Positions 25,382-31,891 of a stretch of DNA of 64,000 nt are shown in pieces; positions within the stretch are counted from its first letter, which is position 1, and the number at the start of each line of letters is the position of its first letter. A program made the position numbers and the translations under genes. This DNA comes from Allorhodopirellula solitaria (lineage in GTDB: Bacteria > Planctomycetota > Planctomycetia > Pirellulales > Pirellulaceae), in NCBI RefSeq assembly GCF_007859855.1, contig NZ_SJPK01000017.1:1-64000 (forward strand), read 5' to 3'. Below the pieces are notes generated by a model. It was given only the letters and a program-made list of their open reading frames with translations. It made no database searches and had not been told where the DNA came from.

Positions 25382-26373
25382 TGCACGCCAACCAACCAAA
25401 TCCCCCACTGTTCCTGATCGTCATCTGCTTGACCTTACTCGCTGGGGAGCCTGCGTGCCCGATTGCTTGGGCGGACGAACCCCAGCAGCCATTGGATTCC
25501 AAGTGGAGCCCGTTGGTTGACATCAGCAAAGCCGAGTTCAGCCAATTGCCAAAGGTGGATTCGCAGTACATCACGGATAGAGTGGCACGGAATCGGGATG
25601 TGCTCATCAAAGGTGCGTTCGACTATACGTTAACGATGAAGCGCGCCGGGCAAATCAAGAATGAATTTGAACAGTCCGGGGTGTTTTCATTTGATGAGGA
25701 AACACAGAGAGTTCTGCACGTGCATCAGGATCGCACCAATCTGCCCGCAGGACGGGAACGCACCTCCACTGGCCCGGTCGATCGTCCTGCGATCAATACG
25801 GTCGTCCGGAAAGCGATCTTGAGGGTTGGCGACCAAGTGGAAACGGCTGTTTTTGAAGCTGGTCAGTTTTCTTCCCGATCAACGTTTTATCAACCGCAAA
25901 CACACGACGTGGACCTCTATCCGTTTCACATCCAAACTCTGGGACTCGCCTTCTATGGCGATATCCGCACAAAACGTTCCAGCCATGAAGTCCTTGCCTC
26001 CTATAGCAACTGGCCACCGTTTCGCGTTCTGGTGGGCAGGCGAGACGAGTCGACCTACATTTCGCTTGGGACCAGAATCACTTTTGATAAGCAACACGAA
26101 TTTTGGCCAACGAGTCATTTGTCGGTGTACCCAACTGGGCGAAAGGATGGCGAATTCATTTATGAAACAATCTCCCAATGCACGACGACTCTCGTTTCCG
26201 TCAGTGGATTGTCGCTTCCGTCCCTGGTCGTTTACAAAGCTGCTAAGAAACCGACAATGACGATTCAACTCAAGTGGCGCTCGGTGAACGATGATGCAAA
26301 ACTGAGCTTGCTCGACCAAGATGTCTTCATCCCAAACACAATTTCTCTCCTCGAAGAACTGGATCAAAACTGA
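25378..26373 (+). CDS. Secreted protein of unknown function
   Basis: A 331-residue protein with a signal peptide (FLIVICLTLLAGEP...AWA). The mature part begins DEPQQPLDSKWSPLVDISKAEF and is beta-rich throughout, with no motif I recognise. Its start overlaps the DUF1573 stop as ATGA, so the two are translationally coupled and probably work together in the periplasm or at the surface. It is the last plus-strand gene before the integron remnant. Confidence 0.6.
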   Translation: MMHANQPNPPLFLIVICLTLLAGEPACPIAWADEPQQPLDSKWSPLVDISKAEFSQLPKVDSQYITDRVARNRDVLIKGAFDYTLTMKRAGQIKNEFEQSGVFSFDEETQRVLHVHQDRTNLPAGRERTSTGPVDRPAINTVVRKAILRVGDQVETAVFEAGQFSSRSTFYQPQTHDVDLYPFHIQTLGLAFYGDIRTKRSSHEVLASYSNWPPFRVLVGRRDESTYISLGTRITFDKQHEFWPTSHLSVYPTGRKDGEFIYETISQCTTTLVSVSGLSLPSLVVYKAAKKPTMTIQLKWRSVNDDAKLSLLDQDVFIPNTISLLEELDQN

Positions 26374-26660
26374 TTTGCAAGCTCGTGATTTTCGTGATTT
26401 CCATTCCTGTGCTTTTCAACTTGGCGTTGGGTAACGACCGCTTGTATGAGCATTCACGCAGAAGGACTGATTGTCTCGAGATGCATTGACATTGATTGCG
26501 AATTTGAGCCCTACCTCGATGGTTCTTCTCGGAACTTAGTGGCAGGCATCCAGGATGTTGGATTTTTGAGGCATAGGCTCCTGCGTCCAGTGAGCGAAAA
26601 ACGGATGCCCGGCAAGGGCTCATCCGACGGAAGCGTGCGCCCGAGGTTTTCAAGGATCGC

Positions 26661-26727
26661 GGTAGGGACGGCTGTTGCCAGCCGCCCCCCGCACAGATCC
26701 GTACGTGAGCCTTGACTCATACGGCTC
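26661..26727 (-). mobile_element. Group II intron 3' remnant (domains V and VI)
   Basis: On the minus strand, 26727 to 26696 is a 32-nt domain V-like hairpin. It starts GAGCCGTATGAG and ends CTCACGTACGGATC, with the AGC triad and the two-base CG bulge of group II introns. Directly after it, 26695-26661 forms a domain VI-like hairpin (GGGCGGCTG-GCAA-CAGCCGTCCC) followed by TACC. Upstream intron domains and the reverse transcriptase are missing: a transposase fragment begins about 60 bp away. A 32-nt domain V and a location at the end of an attC array suit the group IIC class, which is known to target attC sites. Confidence 0.65.
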
Positions 26728-26784
26728 CTCCGTCGGGTCAAACGATCGCGACACATCGTGTCGCTACCTGTCGTGATTTCCTGG

Positions 26785-26975
26785 TGGAGTCCGCATGCAA
26801 ACAGATCGTCAGCGAACGGATGAAGCTGTCGGGGATGCGTTGGAAGAAGGAAGGCGGTCAACAAACGATGACACTTCGTTGTCTGCTGCTCAGTGGAGTG
26901 TGGGATGCCGTCTATGAGAACTGGCTCCAGTCAAAACCGACCGTCGGCGACCTTATCAATTTGGAAACAGCGTGA
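26785..26975 (+). pseudogene. C-terminal fragment of a transposase
   Basis: The plus-strand frame reads LVESACKQIVSERMKLSGMRW, then GGQQTMTLRCLLLSG and VWDAVYENWL before a stop at 26975. This resembles the C-terminus of IS transposases (ESACK-x-RxKxSGMRW...LR...WD), closest by eye to ISKra4-like enzymes. Only about 60 residues remain and no start or catalytic core is present. It abuts the intron remnant and overlaps the end of cassette gene 7, so the IS end probably interrupted that cassette. Confidence 0.5.
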
Positions 26976-27335
26976 TGCAGGACTCGTCGAGCGCACCAAG
27001 CGGATCGCACCCGTTACAATCGTTCCTCTGGCGGTGGTACGTGCAGGACGTGAAAGAATGCGTTCGCCGACTGAAAAAAGTAGCGGCATCGCAATGAAGA
27101 ATGCTGGGACCAAGATAAACGGAAGAATGCATCCAAGCGAATCGGACCACCAGGCAGACGACGAGCGGCTCTGAACGGCTGCGCGCGATTCAGCGATCTG
27201 CTCCGCGGTCTTGATGTCACGATCAAGTGTCAGCTTCCGGTGGATTGCAGCAAGCACCTCGTGGGAGTCTGCCGTGTCGGGCAAGTCGTCGAGCGCCTCG
27301 CGGGCGCGGTCGATGTAGGTCGAGTCAGCGGTCAC
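26931..27335 (-). CDS. Integron cassette 7 gene, 3' end disrupted: small membrane protein
   Basis: A 134-residue frame starting with GTG, 22 bp inside the cassette boundary at 27357. The N-terminal half is charged and helical (YIDRAREALDDLPDTADSHEVLAAIHRKL). One membrane segment follows (LGCILPFILVPAFFIAMPLLF). The last 15 or so residues overlap the transposase remnant and are probably not original. No attC follows on its 3' side, so the cassette is truncated. The function is unknown. Confidence 0.45.
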   Translation of the reverse strand: MTADSTYIDRAREALDDLPDTADSHEVLAAIHRKLTLDRDIKTAEQIAESRAAVQSRSSSAWWSDSLGCILPFILVPAFFIAMPLLFSVGERILSRPARTTARGTIVTGAIRLVRSTSPASRCFQIDKVADGRF

Positions 27336-27356
27336 GGTTTGTTCATCGTCCTAGTC

Positions 27357-27447
27357 GGATAACGTTGCGGATCACGCGGTCGCCGCGAGTGATCCTCCAC
27401 TTCAAAAATCACGACTCGGCGACTCGTCGTGCATCCGATGGTTATCC
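27357..27447 (-). other. attC-like recombination site 1 (attC1)
   Basis: A 91-nt imperfect inverted repeat between the outer cores GGATAAC (27357-27363) and GTTATCC (27441-27447). Inside, GCGGATCACG on the low side pairs with the complement CGGATGCACG of the high side, leaving one unpaired G; a second mismatch lies near CG/GTCGCCG. Unpaired bases on one arm are the hallmark of attC. The outer bases GTTATCCGT match the R' core of attC2, as expected for the two ends of cassette 6. Confidence 0.8.
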
Positions 27448-28074
27448 GTTCTTATGCCGCGAACCCCACCAACTCTCAAACCCGCGGCTAATGTCGAGAG
27501 ACACACCGAGATCCACGTTCCCCTGGAACGCGTTGAACAGGAAACTGCAAAGCCCTTGCCGAAAGACGCGGAAGCTGAGGTTGCGCGACAAAACGACAGC
27601 CTCCTGTTCTTCAGATGTGCGCCAAAAAAGATAGCACCCATTCGGGTTCAGACCCAAGTAGTTGTTGCCGATGTAACCCAGTGGCAACAGTCCAGGATTA
27701 GATGGATAGAACTCGTATGGTGAGGCCTCGTGAATGTTGCATGCAGCTCGTTGACAATCGTGGAACGCCTTCAAGTATTGAGAGTCCTCGGACAATGGAG
27801 CAGCACGCGGGTTGAAAAGATGTGAGTTGCTCGCTATTTCGACAGTGTTTCGGTAGACATTGCAGAACCTTGGAGTAATCAGCACCAAACTGCCCCCCCA
27901 CAAGCCGTCTCCGTAACGTTCAACCACCCGCTTGTGATCTTCGGGGAAGGAAATGCCAAGAGTTTCTTCCGCATCCTCCCATGAGCGACCGAACCCGTTT
28001 GAAGCTCCACGTATTGGAGGAACGACAAACGGCCGTCGCGGCGGAGGAACTAGTTGCGTTAGGTTTTCCACCAT
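27442..28074 (-). CDS. Integron cassette 6 gene: SUKH (SMI1/KNR4-like) protein
   Basis: A 210-residue protein with a SUKH-like core: WEDAEETLGISFPEDHKRVVERYGDGLWGGSLVLITP at about residues 31-67, followed by LPLGYIGNNYLGLN and CYLFWRTSEE. SUKH proteins often act as immunity proteins against nuclease and deaminase toxins. No toxin gene is adjacent. The ATG is 11 bp inside the cassette core at 28085-28091, and the stop codon lies within the R'' core of attC1, a tight fit typical of gene cassettes. The immunity role is an inference from the family. Confidence 0.7.
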   Translation of the reverse strand: MVENLTQLVPPPRRPFVVPPIRGASNGFGRSWEDAEETLGISFPEDHKRVVERYGDGLWGGSLVLITPRFCNVYRNTVEIASNSHLFNPRAAPLSEDSQYLKAFHDCQRAACNIHEASPYEFYPSNPGLLPLGYIGNNYLGLNPNGCYLFWRTSEEQEAVVLSRNLSFRVFRQGLCSFLFNAFQGNVDLGVSLDISRGFESWWGSRHKNG

Positions 28075-28084
28075 ACTGATTCAC

Positions 28085-28175
28085 GGATAACGGCAGACAT
28101 CACCGGGCACGAGCGGAAAGGCAACCATCGCCAAAACGCGTTTTCGAGTGCTCCGTGTGAATGTCATGGTTCTGC
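28085..28175 (-). other. attC-like recombination site 2 (attC2)
   Basis: A 91-nt site between the cores GGATAAC (28085-28091) and GTTCTGC (28169-28175). The low arm GACATCACCGGGCAC pairs with the complement of the high arm, GACATTCACACGGAGCAC, with extra unpaired T, A and A. The bases GTTCTGC match the R' core of attC3, defining cassette 5. Confidence 0.8.
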
Positions 28176-28252
28176 ATCTTTTTCAGCCTGTCAAGTGAAA
28201 GTCGCCCTGCGAATCGAATCGTCGCTCAAGATGTCGCGTCGCGTGAAATGGG

Positions 28253-28672
28253 TCAGAAGCCACGCTGACGAGTGCGTTCGTCCAGGATCATCGAAAACGT
28301 CCTCGTCGCGGTCCGTCGGTCAGCGAAACGACGAGTTACCGGCAGTTGGTAAACGTGCCCGAAGACCCAAGCGTAATACGACCGGTCCGTAGTTACGGTG
28401 TTGCCAAATGGTTCACCAACGACCGTCACGCGTTCCAACACGAACGGCAAGTAGTATTCGGGAGGGCCGAATTCTTTGAGTTTTGTGGAGACAAAAGCTG
28501 CCTCGGGAAACGCCACGTCAGAGTCGAGCAAGGACAGATAATTTGTCACATCGTCAACCCCTGATGTTTTCGTCGCAACGCCGCATGCCAAATACACGGC
28601 AAGCAACAACGGAATCGTAAGGACGAATCGGAGCGAGAATCGTGGACACCATCGGGCGGACGTTTTGTTCAT
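28253..28672 (-). CDS. Integron cassette 5 gene: small membrane-anchored protein
   Basis: A 139-residue protein with one N-terminal membrane segment (FVLTIPLLLAVYLACGVA) and a soluble remainder (DDVTNYLSLLDSDVAFPEAAFVSTKL and YYLPFVLERVTVVGEPF). I recognise no domain. AAAGGA lies about 10 nt before the ATG, and the start is 21 bp inside the cassette boundary at attC3. It belongs to the minus-strand cassette array and probably depends on a promoter near attI or inside another cassette. Confidence 0.6.
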   Translation of the reverse strand: MNKTSARWCPRFSLRFVLTIPLLLAVYLACGVATKTSGVDDVTNYLSLLDSDVAFPEAAFVSTKLKEFGPPEYYLPFVLERVTVVGEPFGNTVTTDRSYYAWVFGHVYQLPVTRRFADRRTATRTFSMILDERTRQRGF

Positions 28673-28693
28673 AGGAAATCATTCCTTTGATTG

Positions 28694-28782
28694 GCAGAAC
28701 GTCCGCGATGACCGAGTCGCGGCATTGTGGTTTCCATTCTTAAACGCCTTATCCGCGACTTCGGTCCATCGCATGGTTCGTC
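28694..28782 (-). other. attC-like recombination site 3 (attC3)
   Basis: An 89-nt site between the cores GCAGAAC (28694-28700) and GTTCGTC (28776-28782). The low arm GCGATGACCGAGTCGCGG pairs with the complement of the high arm, GCGATGGACCGAAGTCGCGG, with one extra G and one extra A unpaired. This is the clearest attC fold of the array. GTTCGTCG matches the R' core of attC4, defining cassette 4. Confidence 0.85.
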
Positions 28783-28807
28783 GGTGCATTACCCATCCAT
28801 TGTCGCT

Positions 28808-29332
28808 TTAGGGGCCAAACGGGTTTCCGCTCTGCGAAGCACTTTGGCCTCGCAAATCATAGGCAAACTCCGGAAAGAACGGATCTCCGTGACTGAAGCG
28901 GCGGTGCAATAGCTTGTCAGGATCAGCGATCGTGGTGTCGTGTATTCCAAGGCCATTGAGTCCCTTGGTTAACGCGCGAGTCGCGTCAAACGGAAAATCG
29001 CTCCCGGGAGCAACCGTTAAATCGTCACCGTCGATTCTCATAATCATGAATGAGGCGGTAGAGAATTCCAATACGATGTTATGGCGTGTGATCAAACGCC
29101 CGATATCGATGCCTCGATCGGAGAGCGTATTTGCGATGGCGTCGATGACCTTAAAGTCGATACCGCTAGGAACCTGCAAGTCAAAACTCGATGTTTTACG
29201 GTCGTTAGACTGCGACTTACAGATAGTGATCCAAGTCGGACTTGATGCTTGTCGTGGCGTTTCCGCGGAGATATTGCCTCCGAGCACCATGGTGCACAGA
29301 CAAGCAACGGAAGCAAAGATTCTAGATCGCAT
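28808..29332 (-). CDS. Integron cassette 4 gene: secreted protein of unknown function
   Basis: A 174-residue protein with a signal peptide (RIFASVACLCTMVLGGNISA) and a soluble mature part (DFKVIDAIANTLSDRGIDIGRLITRHNIV) with no domain I know. The start at 29332 is chosen over one 60 bp upstream because TTGAGGAATACGCT gives a ribosome binding site and the signal peptide begins there. A 150-bp leader separates the gene from attC4, so this cassette could carry its own promoter. Confidence 0.65.
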   Translation of the reverse strand: MRSRIFASVACLCTMVLGGNISAETPRQASSPTWITICKSQSNDRKTSSFDLQVPSGIDFKVIDAIANTLSDRGIDIGRLITRHNIVLEFSTASFMIMRIDGDDLTVAPGSDFPFDATRALTKGLNGLGIHDTTIADPDKLLHRRFSHGDPFFPEFAYDLRGQSASQSGNPFGP

Positions 29333-29479
29333 AGCGTATTCCTCAAGTTTGAAGGAGAAGGAGAGAATTTGTGGGAAAGAGTCACCGCTCAAAAGTTAGT
29401 GCAACTCAAAACCGTAGCGGCGCGCGAAATCCAAAAAGAACGTTCGACATTTGTCCGCTGAGTCGATGTTAAGGCAGTC

Positions 29480-29570
29480 GACGAACGTTGGCCATCAGCG
29501 AGCCGCGACGAGCGATTCAACCACTGCCAAAACGTATGGCACGCGGCTTCGTTGCATGGCATTGTTACGA
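29480..29570 (-). other. attC-like recombination site 4 (attC4)
   Basis: A 91-nt site between the cores GACGAAC (29480-29486) and GTTACGA (29564-29570). The low arm GCCATCAGCGAGCCGCG pairs with the complement of the high arm, GCCATGCAACGAAGCCGCG, leaving an extra G and A. GTTACGAG matches the R' core of attC5, defining cassette 3. Confidence 0.8.
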
Positions 29571-29849
29571 GTCTTTCAGTGTAGCGTAGTACCCGTCGGC
29601 TTGCCCGCGTCTTCGGTCCGAAACGAGCACTGCCCCACAGTCACCGATCTGTCAGGCGTCGGACAGTGCCCCGCAGGGCTGTCGCCGGAGAGTGCCTCGC
29701 AGAGCAGGCATTGGTTGATGCCCCGCAGGGCATGCGCTGGTTTTGTGTCCCGCAGGGCGGGCGTTGGTTGTCGTGACTCCGGCGTGGGACGATGCCCCGC
29801 AGGGCACACTTGGCGTTTCATCCACACTCGTCGTCAGCACGGCTTTGTC
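29571..29849 (-). other. Integron cassette 3 body: repeat-rich, no clear gene
   Basis: The DNA between attC4 and attC5, about 280 bp. It holds repeated palindromes around CCCCGCAGGGC at about 29668, 29720, 29749 and 29792, plus a degenerate copy near 29695. A minus-strand frame from an ATG at 29821 would code for about 81 residues with CPAGHRPTP-type repeats, but nothing shows it is translated. This may be a gene-free cassette, a regulatory cassette or a small RNA. Confidence 0.5.
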
Positions 29850-29939
29850 TCGTAACGTTACCAATCACCCGGCGGCGTCGAGAGATTGTCCATTTAAAAA
29901 CGCCCGACTTCGCCGCTCGGGTGCATTGGATGGTTCCCC
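29850..29939 (-). other. attC-like recombination site 5 (attC5)
   Basis: A 90-nt site between the cores TCGTAAC (29850-29856) and GTTCCCC (29933-29939). The low arm CCAATCACCCGGCGGCG pairs with the complement of the high arm, CCAATGCACCCGAGCGGCG, leaving an extra G and A. GTTCCCCG matches the R' core of attC6, defining cassette 2. Confidence 0.85.
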
Positions 29940-29944
29940 GCTCA

Positions 29945-30430
29945 TCAATACGTGTAAATCGTCGCGTCGTCAAAGCCATCCTCAATTGTTGCAGAAGCCT
30001 CAACGTGATAATCGGAAAGTCGGGTGTCGGAGCCGCCCCAGTCATGCCCGCCACCATTGAAATCGATCCGAACGGTATCAGAATCGTCAAGCGGACGAAT
30101 CGTAATCATGTAAGGGCAAATCAGCGAATCACGTATCTGCTTTGCAGTTATCGTTTGCGGCGGATCCTCCTGGCTCAGCAGCGTCCTAAATTGCGAAAGA
30201 CGATCTGCGGCGACGAAATCGCGAAATTTCTTGAACCATGAGTTGTGCGTCATCCAAATGCGATTGGCAGTCGGCGTGAGACTTGCCAGCAATTCGTCGG
30301 ATCGTATCTGGTTCGTGTCGAACGTGAAGCCAACCGTTTGGCCGTTGAAATTGCGGTCCGCGACAAAAGTCTGGAAATGTTCGTCCCAGTGAATGCCGTC
30401 AAACTTCGTGTTGACTTTTGAACCGCCCAT
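29945..30430 (-). CDS. Integron cassette 2 gene: DUF2262-like protein
   Basis: A 161-residue soluble protein. The pattern FQTFVADRNFNGQTVGFTFDTN, a middle SWFKKFRDFVAADRL, and the end DFNGGGHDWG...YHVEASATIEDGFDDATIY recall DUF2262, a family that often occurs next to toxins as a possible immunity protein. The start is 14 bp inside the core at attC6 and the stop is 5 bp from attC5, so the gene fills its cassette. The family call is by eye. No toxin partner is visible. Confidence 0.6.
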   Translation of the reverse strand: MGGSKVNTKFDGIHWDEHFQTFVADRNFNGQTVGFTFDTNQIRSDELLASLTPTANRIWMTHNSWFKKFRDFVAADRLSQFRTLLSQEDPPQTITAKQIRDSLICPYMITIRPLDDSDTVRIDFNGGGHDWGGSDTRLSDYHVEASATIEDGFDDATIYTY

Positions 30431-30443
30431 GCTTTCTTCAGTC

Positions 30444-30536
30444 GGGGAACGTTACGCGTCAGCGGGGACGGGCGAAAGACTTGCAAGCATACCAAATCGC
30501 ATGCCACCCGTCCTCCGTTGCACGCGATGGTTATTC
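30444..30536 (-). other. attC-like recombination site 6 (attC6)
   Basis: A 93-nt site between the cores GGGGAAC (30444-30450) and GTTATTC (30530-30536). The low arm GCGTCAGCGGGGACGGG pairs with the complement of the high arm, GCGTGCAACGGAGGACGGG, leaving an extra G and A. GTTATTCG is repeated as its complement CGAATAAC at 30909-30916, which marks the start of the first cassette and places attI there. Confidence 0.82.
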
Positions 30537-30827
30537 GCCGTTTTTGGGGTCGGGAAAATTGACGGAGGAAGCGGGGCGTCGCTTGGTAACCGCAAGTACG
30601 AACAGTGCAGCAAGGCACGCCAACAGTGTGATCGCTGGTCCGGTAAACTCGGAAGCATAGGCGTCCATGCAGTTCCGCGCAATCTCGTACGGGTTGCCTT
30701 CGCCAGATTCGACCGCGTCGTACACAGGACGGACAAACACATATCGCAATTCGGTCGCGATCCAGATGCAAAACGCAGCGTAAGAGCCGATCAGCAAAGC
30801 GAGTATGGCGAGAGTAATTCTGATCAA
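30531..30827 (-). CDS. Integron cassette 1 gene: small two-helix membrane protein
   Basis: A 98-residue protein with membrane segments at about 4-24 (ITLAILALLIGSYAAFCIWIA) and 63-82 (GPAITLLACLAALFVLAV). No domain is recognised. The only available start is TTG, since a stop lies just upstream in frame; the ribosome binding site is poor. Its stop overlaps the R'' core of attC6. As the first cassette after attI it would be the most recently inserted and the best placed for expression. Confidence 0.55.
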   Translation of the reverse strand: MIRITLAILALLIGSYAAFCIWIATELRYVFVRPVYDAVESGEGNPYEIARNCMDAYASEFTGPAITLLACLAALFVLAVTKRRPASSVNFPDPKNGE

Positions 30828-30904
30828 GCGTCAACTATGTTCACGAGGTGTTAAAAATGGCTCGAGGTGTAATCAACGACCCAGGTGAGAGATCAGTACT
30901 ATTT

Positions 30905-31044
30905 CAGTCGAATAACGAGGTAATTATCGCCGGTTGTGGAGGTGATAAGTTGATCCTCGGGGGTGTTATCGCCGGTTGGACCTTCGGTTCCCTCGGTGAC
31001 ACGGGAAGTGTTATCGCCGGTTCGAGGGAGTCTTATCGCCGGTT
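30905..31044 (-). other. Candidate attI site with four 12-bp repeats
   Basis: The core GAATAAC (30910-30916) pairs in sequence with the GTTATTC end of attC6 but has no attC-type inverted repeat beside it, as expected for attI. Four copies of TTATCGCCGGTT follow at 30924-30935, 30965-30976, 31011-31022 and 31033-31044. They could be integrase-binding direct repeats, which known attI sites also carry. The site lies between the first cassette and the divergent intI remnant. A frame through the repeats was judged non-coding. Confidence 0.65.
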
Positions 31045-31351
31045 GGCGTGGCTTGAGTATGAGGGCTCTGGATTCTTGGGTCAAGCAAAATCTTGGATCA
31101 ATTTTGAGGCGTAAGGCTTGACCTGTTTTGAGGACATGCGAAGAATCGGCTCGGTAAAGCTGCGGCGATGCGGTACGGCGGGGAGCACGAATTAACTCCT
31201 GGGAACGTCAATAGCTCGCATTGGAAATGGCCGTGGGAGAGGGCGGTGCTCTTCGCTGGAGGGCTGCGTGAGACTGGGACGGAATCTGCTGCGTATGATC
31301 GACTTGGTGAGTTTCTCTTCGCCGAGTCGGATGATTGCAAAGGACGATGTC

Positions 31352-31609
31352 ATGGCAGGCGTTAGTCAGTCTGAGACCACGTGGCACGATCAGCGTGACA
31401 AGTGGGCGAAGATTTGGTTTGAGAAGCTCAGTCGCTTTCATGGTCGCAAGCCCCAAGCGACCTGGGAATTCACAGCTGACGATGTGATTGCCTTCCTTCG
31501 CGACCACCTGCGGCGCAAGACACCGGGGTGGAAGCGTCTGAAGATCGTTCATGCCGGGATCTGCGACCCACTTCGGGGTCGACGTTTCACGACCAACAAG
31601 ACTCCGTAG
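31352..31609 (+). pseudogene. Truncated integron integrase (intI), N-terminal domain only
   Basis: The frame from ATG 31352 (AAAGGA 7 nt upstream) reads QRDKWAKIWFEKLSRFHGRK, FTADDVIAFLRDHLRRKTPG and WKRLKIVHAG. This is the SAM-like N-terminal domain of tyrosine recombinases, and WKRLKIV is typical of integron-type enzymes. After about 70 residues the frame runs into a copy of the dispersed repeat (ICDPLRGRRF) and stops. The catalytic domain with its Arg-His-Arg-Tyr residues is absent. It is divergent from the cassettes, the normal integron layout. A recombinase from elsewhere would be needed to move these cassettes. Confidence 0.65.
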
Positions 31610-31710
31610 GTGGCGCTGCGCTGACCTACGGCAATTCTCTTCAACGCCTCCGGCGTAGGAAGACTTGCGGGGCCGACATCGATTAGATCGACAGTCCGCT
31701 ACGTGGGAGG
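31558..31710 (+). repeat. Dispersed hairpin repeat, copy interrupting intI
   Basis: It starts with GGGATCTGCGACCCACTTCGGGGTCG and continues with GTAGGTGGCGCTGCGCTGACCTAC and CTTCAACGCCTCCGGCGTAGG. The same modules occur in the same order at 41190-41275. It replaces the rest of the integrase gene. Confidence 0.7.
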
Positions 31711-31789
31711 GAAAGGGGTGAGATACAGTTTTCGCACTGATTTGATGCGCGGACTGCCCTCCCCGGAAGACTCGCTGAAGGCTCGTCTT

Positions 31790-31891
31790 GCGACCCTCCC
31801 GGCTTCGCCGGGCGGGTGAAGTCAATCGCTGAGTCACGATCACTTAAAAACTGCGACCCTCCCAGCTTCGCCGGGCGGGTGAAGTCGATCG
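31790..31891. repeat. Tandem GCGACCCTCCC...GGGTGAAGTC hairpin repeat
   Basis: Two copies of a 39-bp unit, at 31790-31828 and 31853-31891 (period 63). Each contains the hairpin CCGGCTTCGCCGG or its variant CCAGCTTCGCCGGG. The units lie in the 770-bp gene-free stretch between the intI remnant and the fad operon. They may act as transcript ends or REP-like elements. Confidence 0.65.

Noticed and set aside
26440-26540. A further attC-like end (CTCGATGGTTCTTC) left of the intron remnant
   Set aside because: It resembles the R'' end of the other sites, but no complementary low arm or matching core was found, so a full site cannot be supported.
29660-29810. CCCCGCAGGGC repeats as a CRISPR array
   Set aside because: Units are short palindromes with irregular spacing and lie wholly inside one integron cassette.
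30924-31044. TTATCGCCGGTT repeats as a CRISPR array
   Set aside because: The repeat is only 12 bp, spacings vary (41, 46, 22 bp) and no cas gene is present.
30848-31114. Plus-strand frame of 88 codons through the TTATCGCCGGTT repeats
   Set aside because: Its repeats (VIAG) only reflect the DNA repeats of the candidate attI, and it overlaps the first cassette border.
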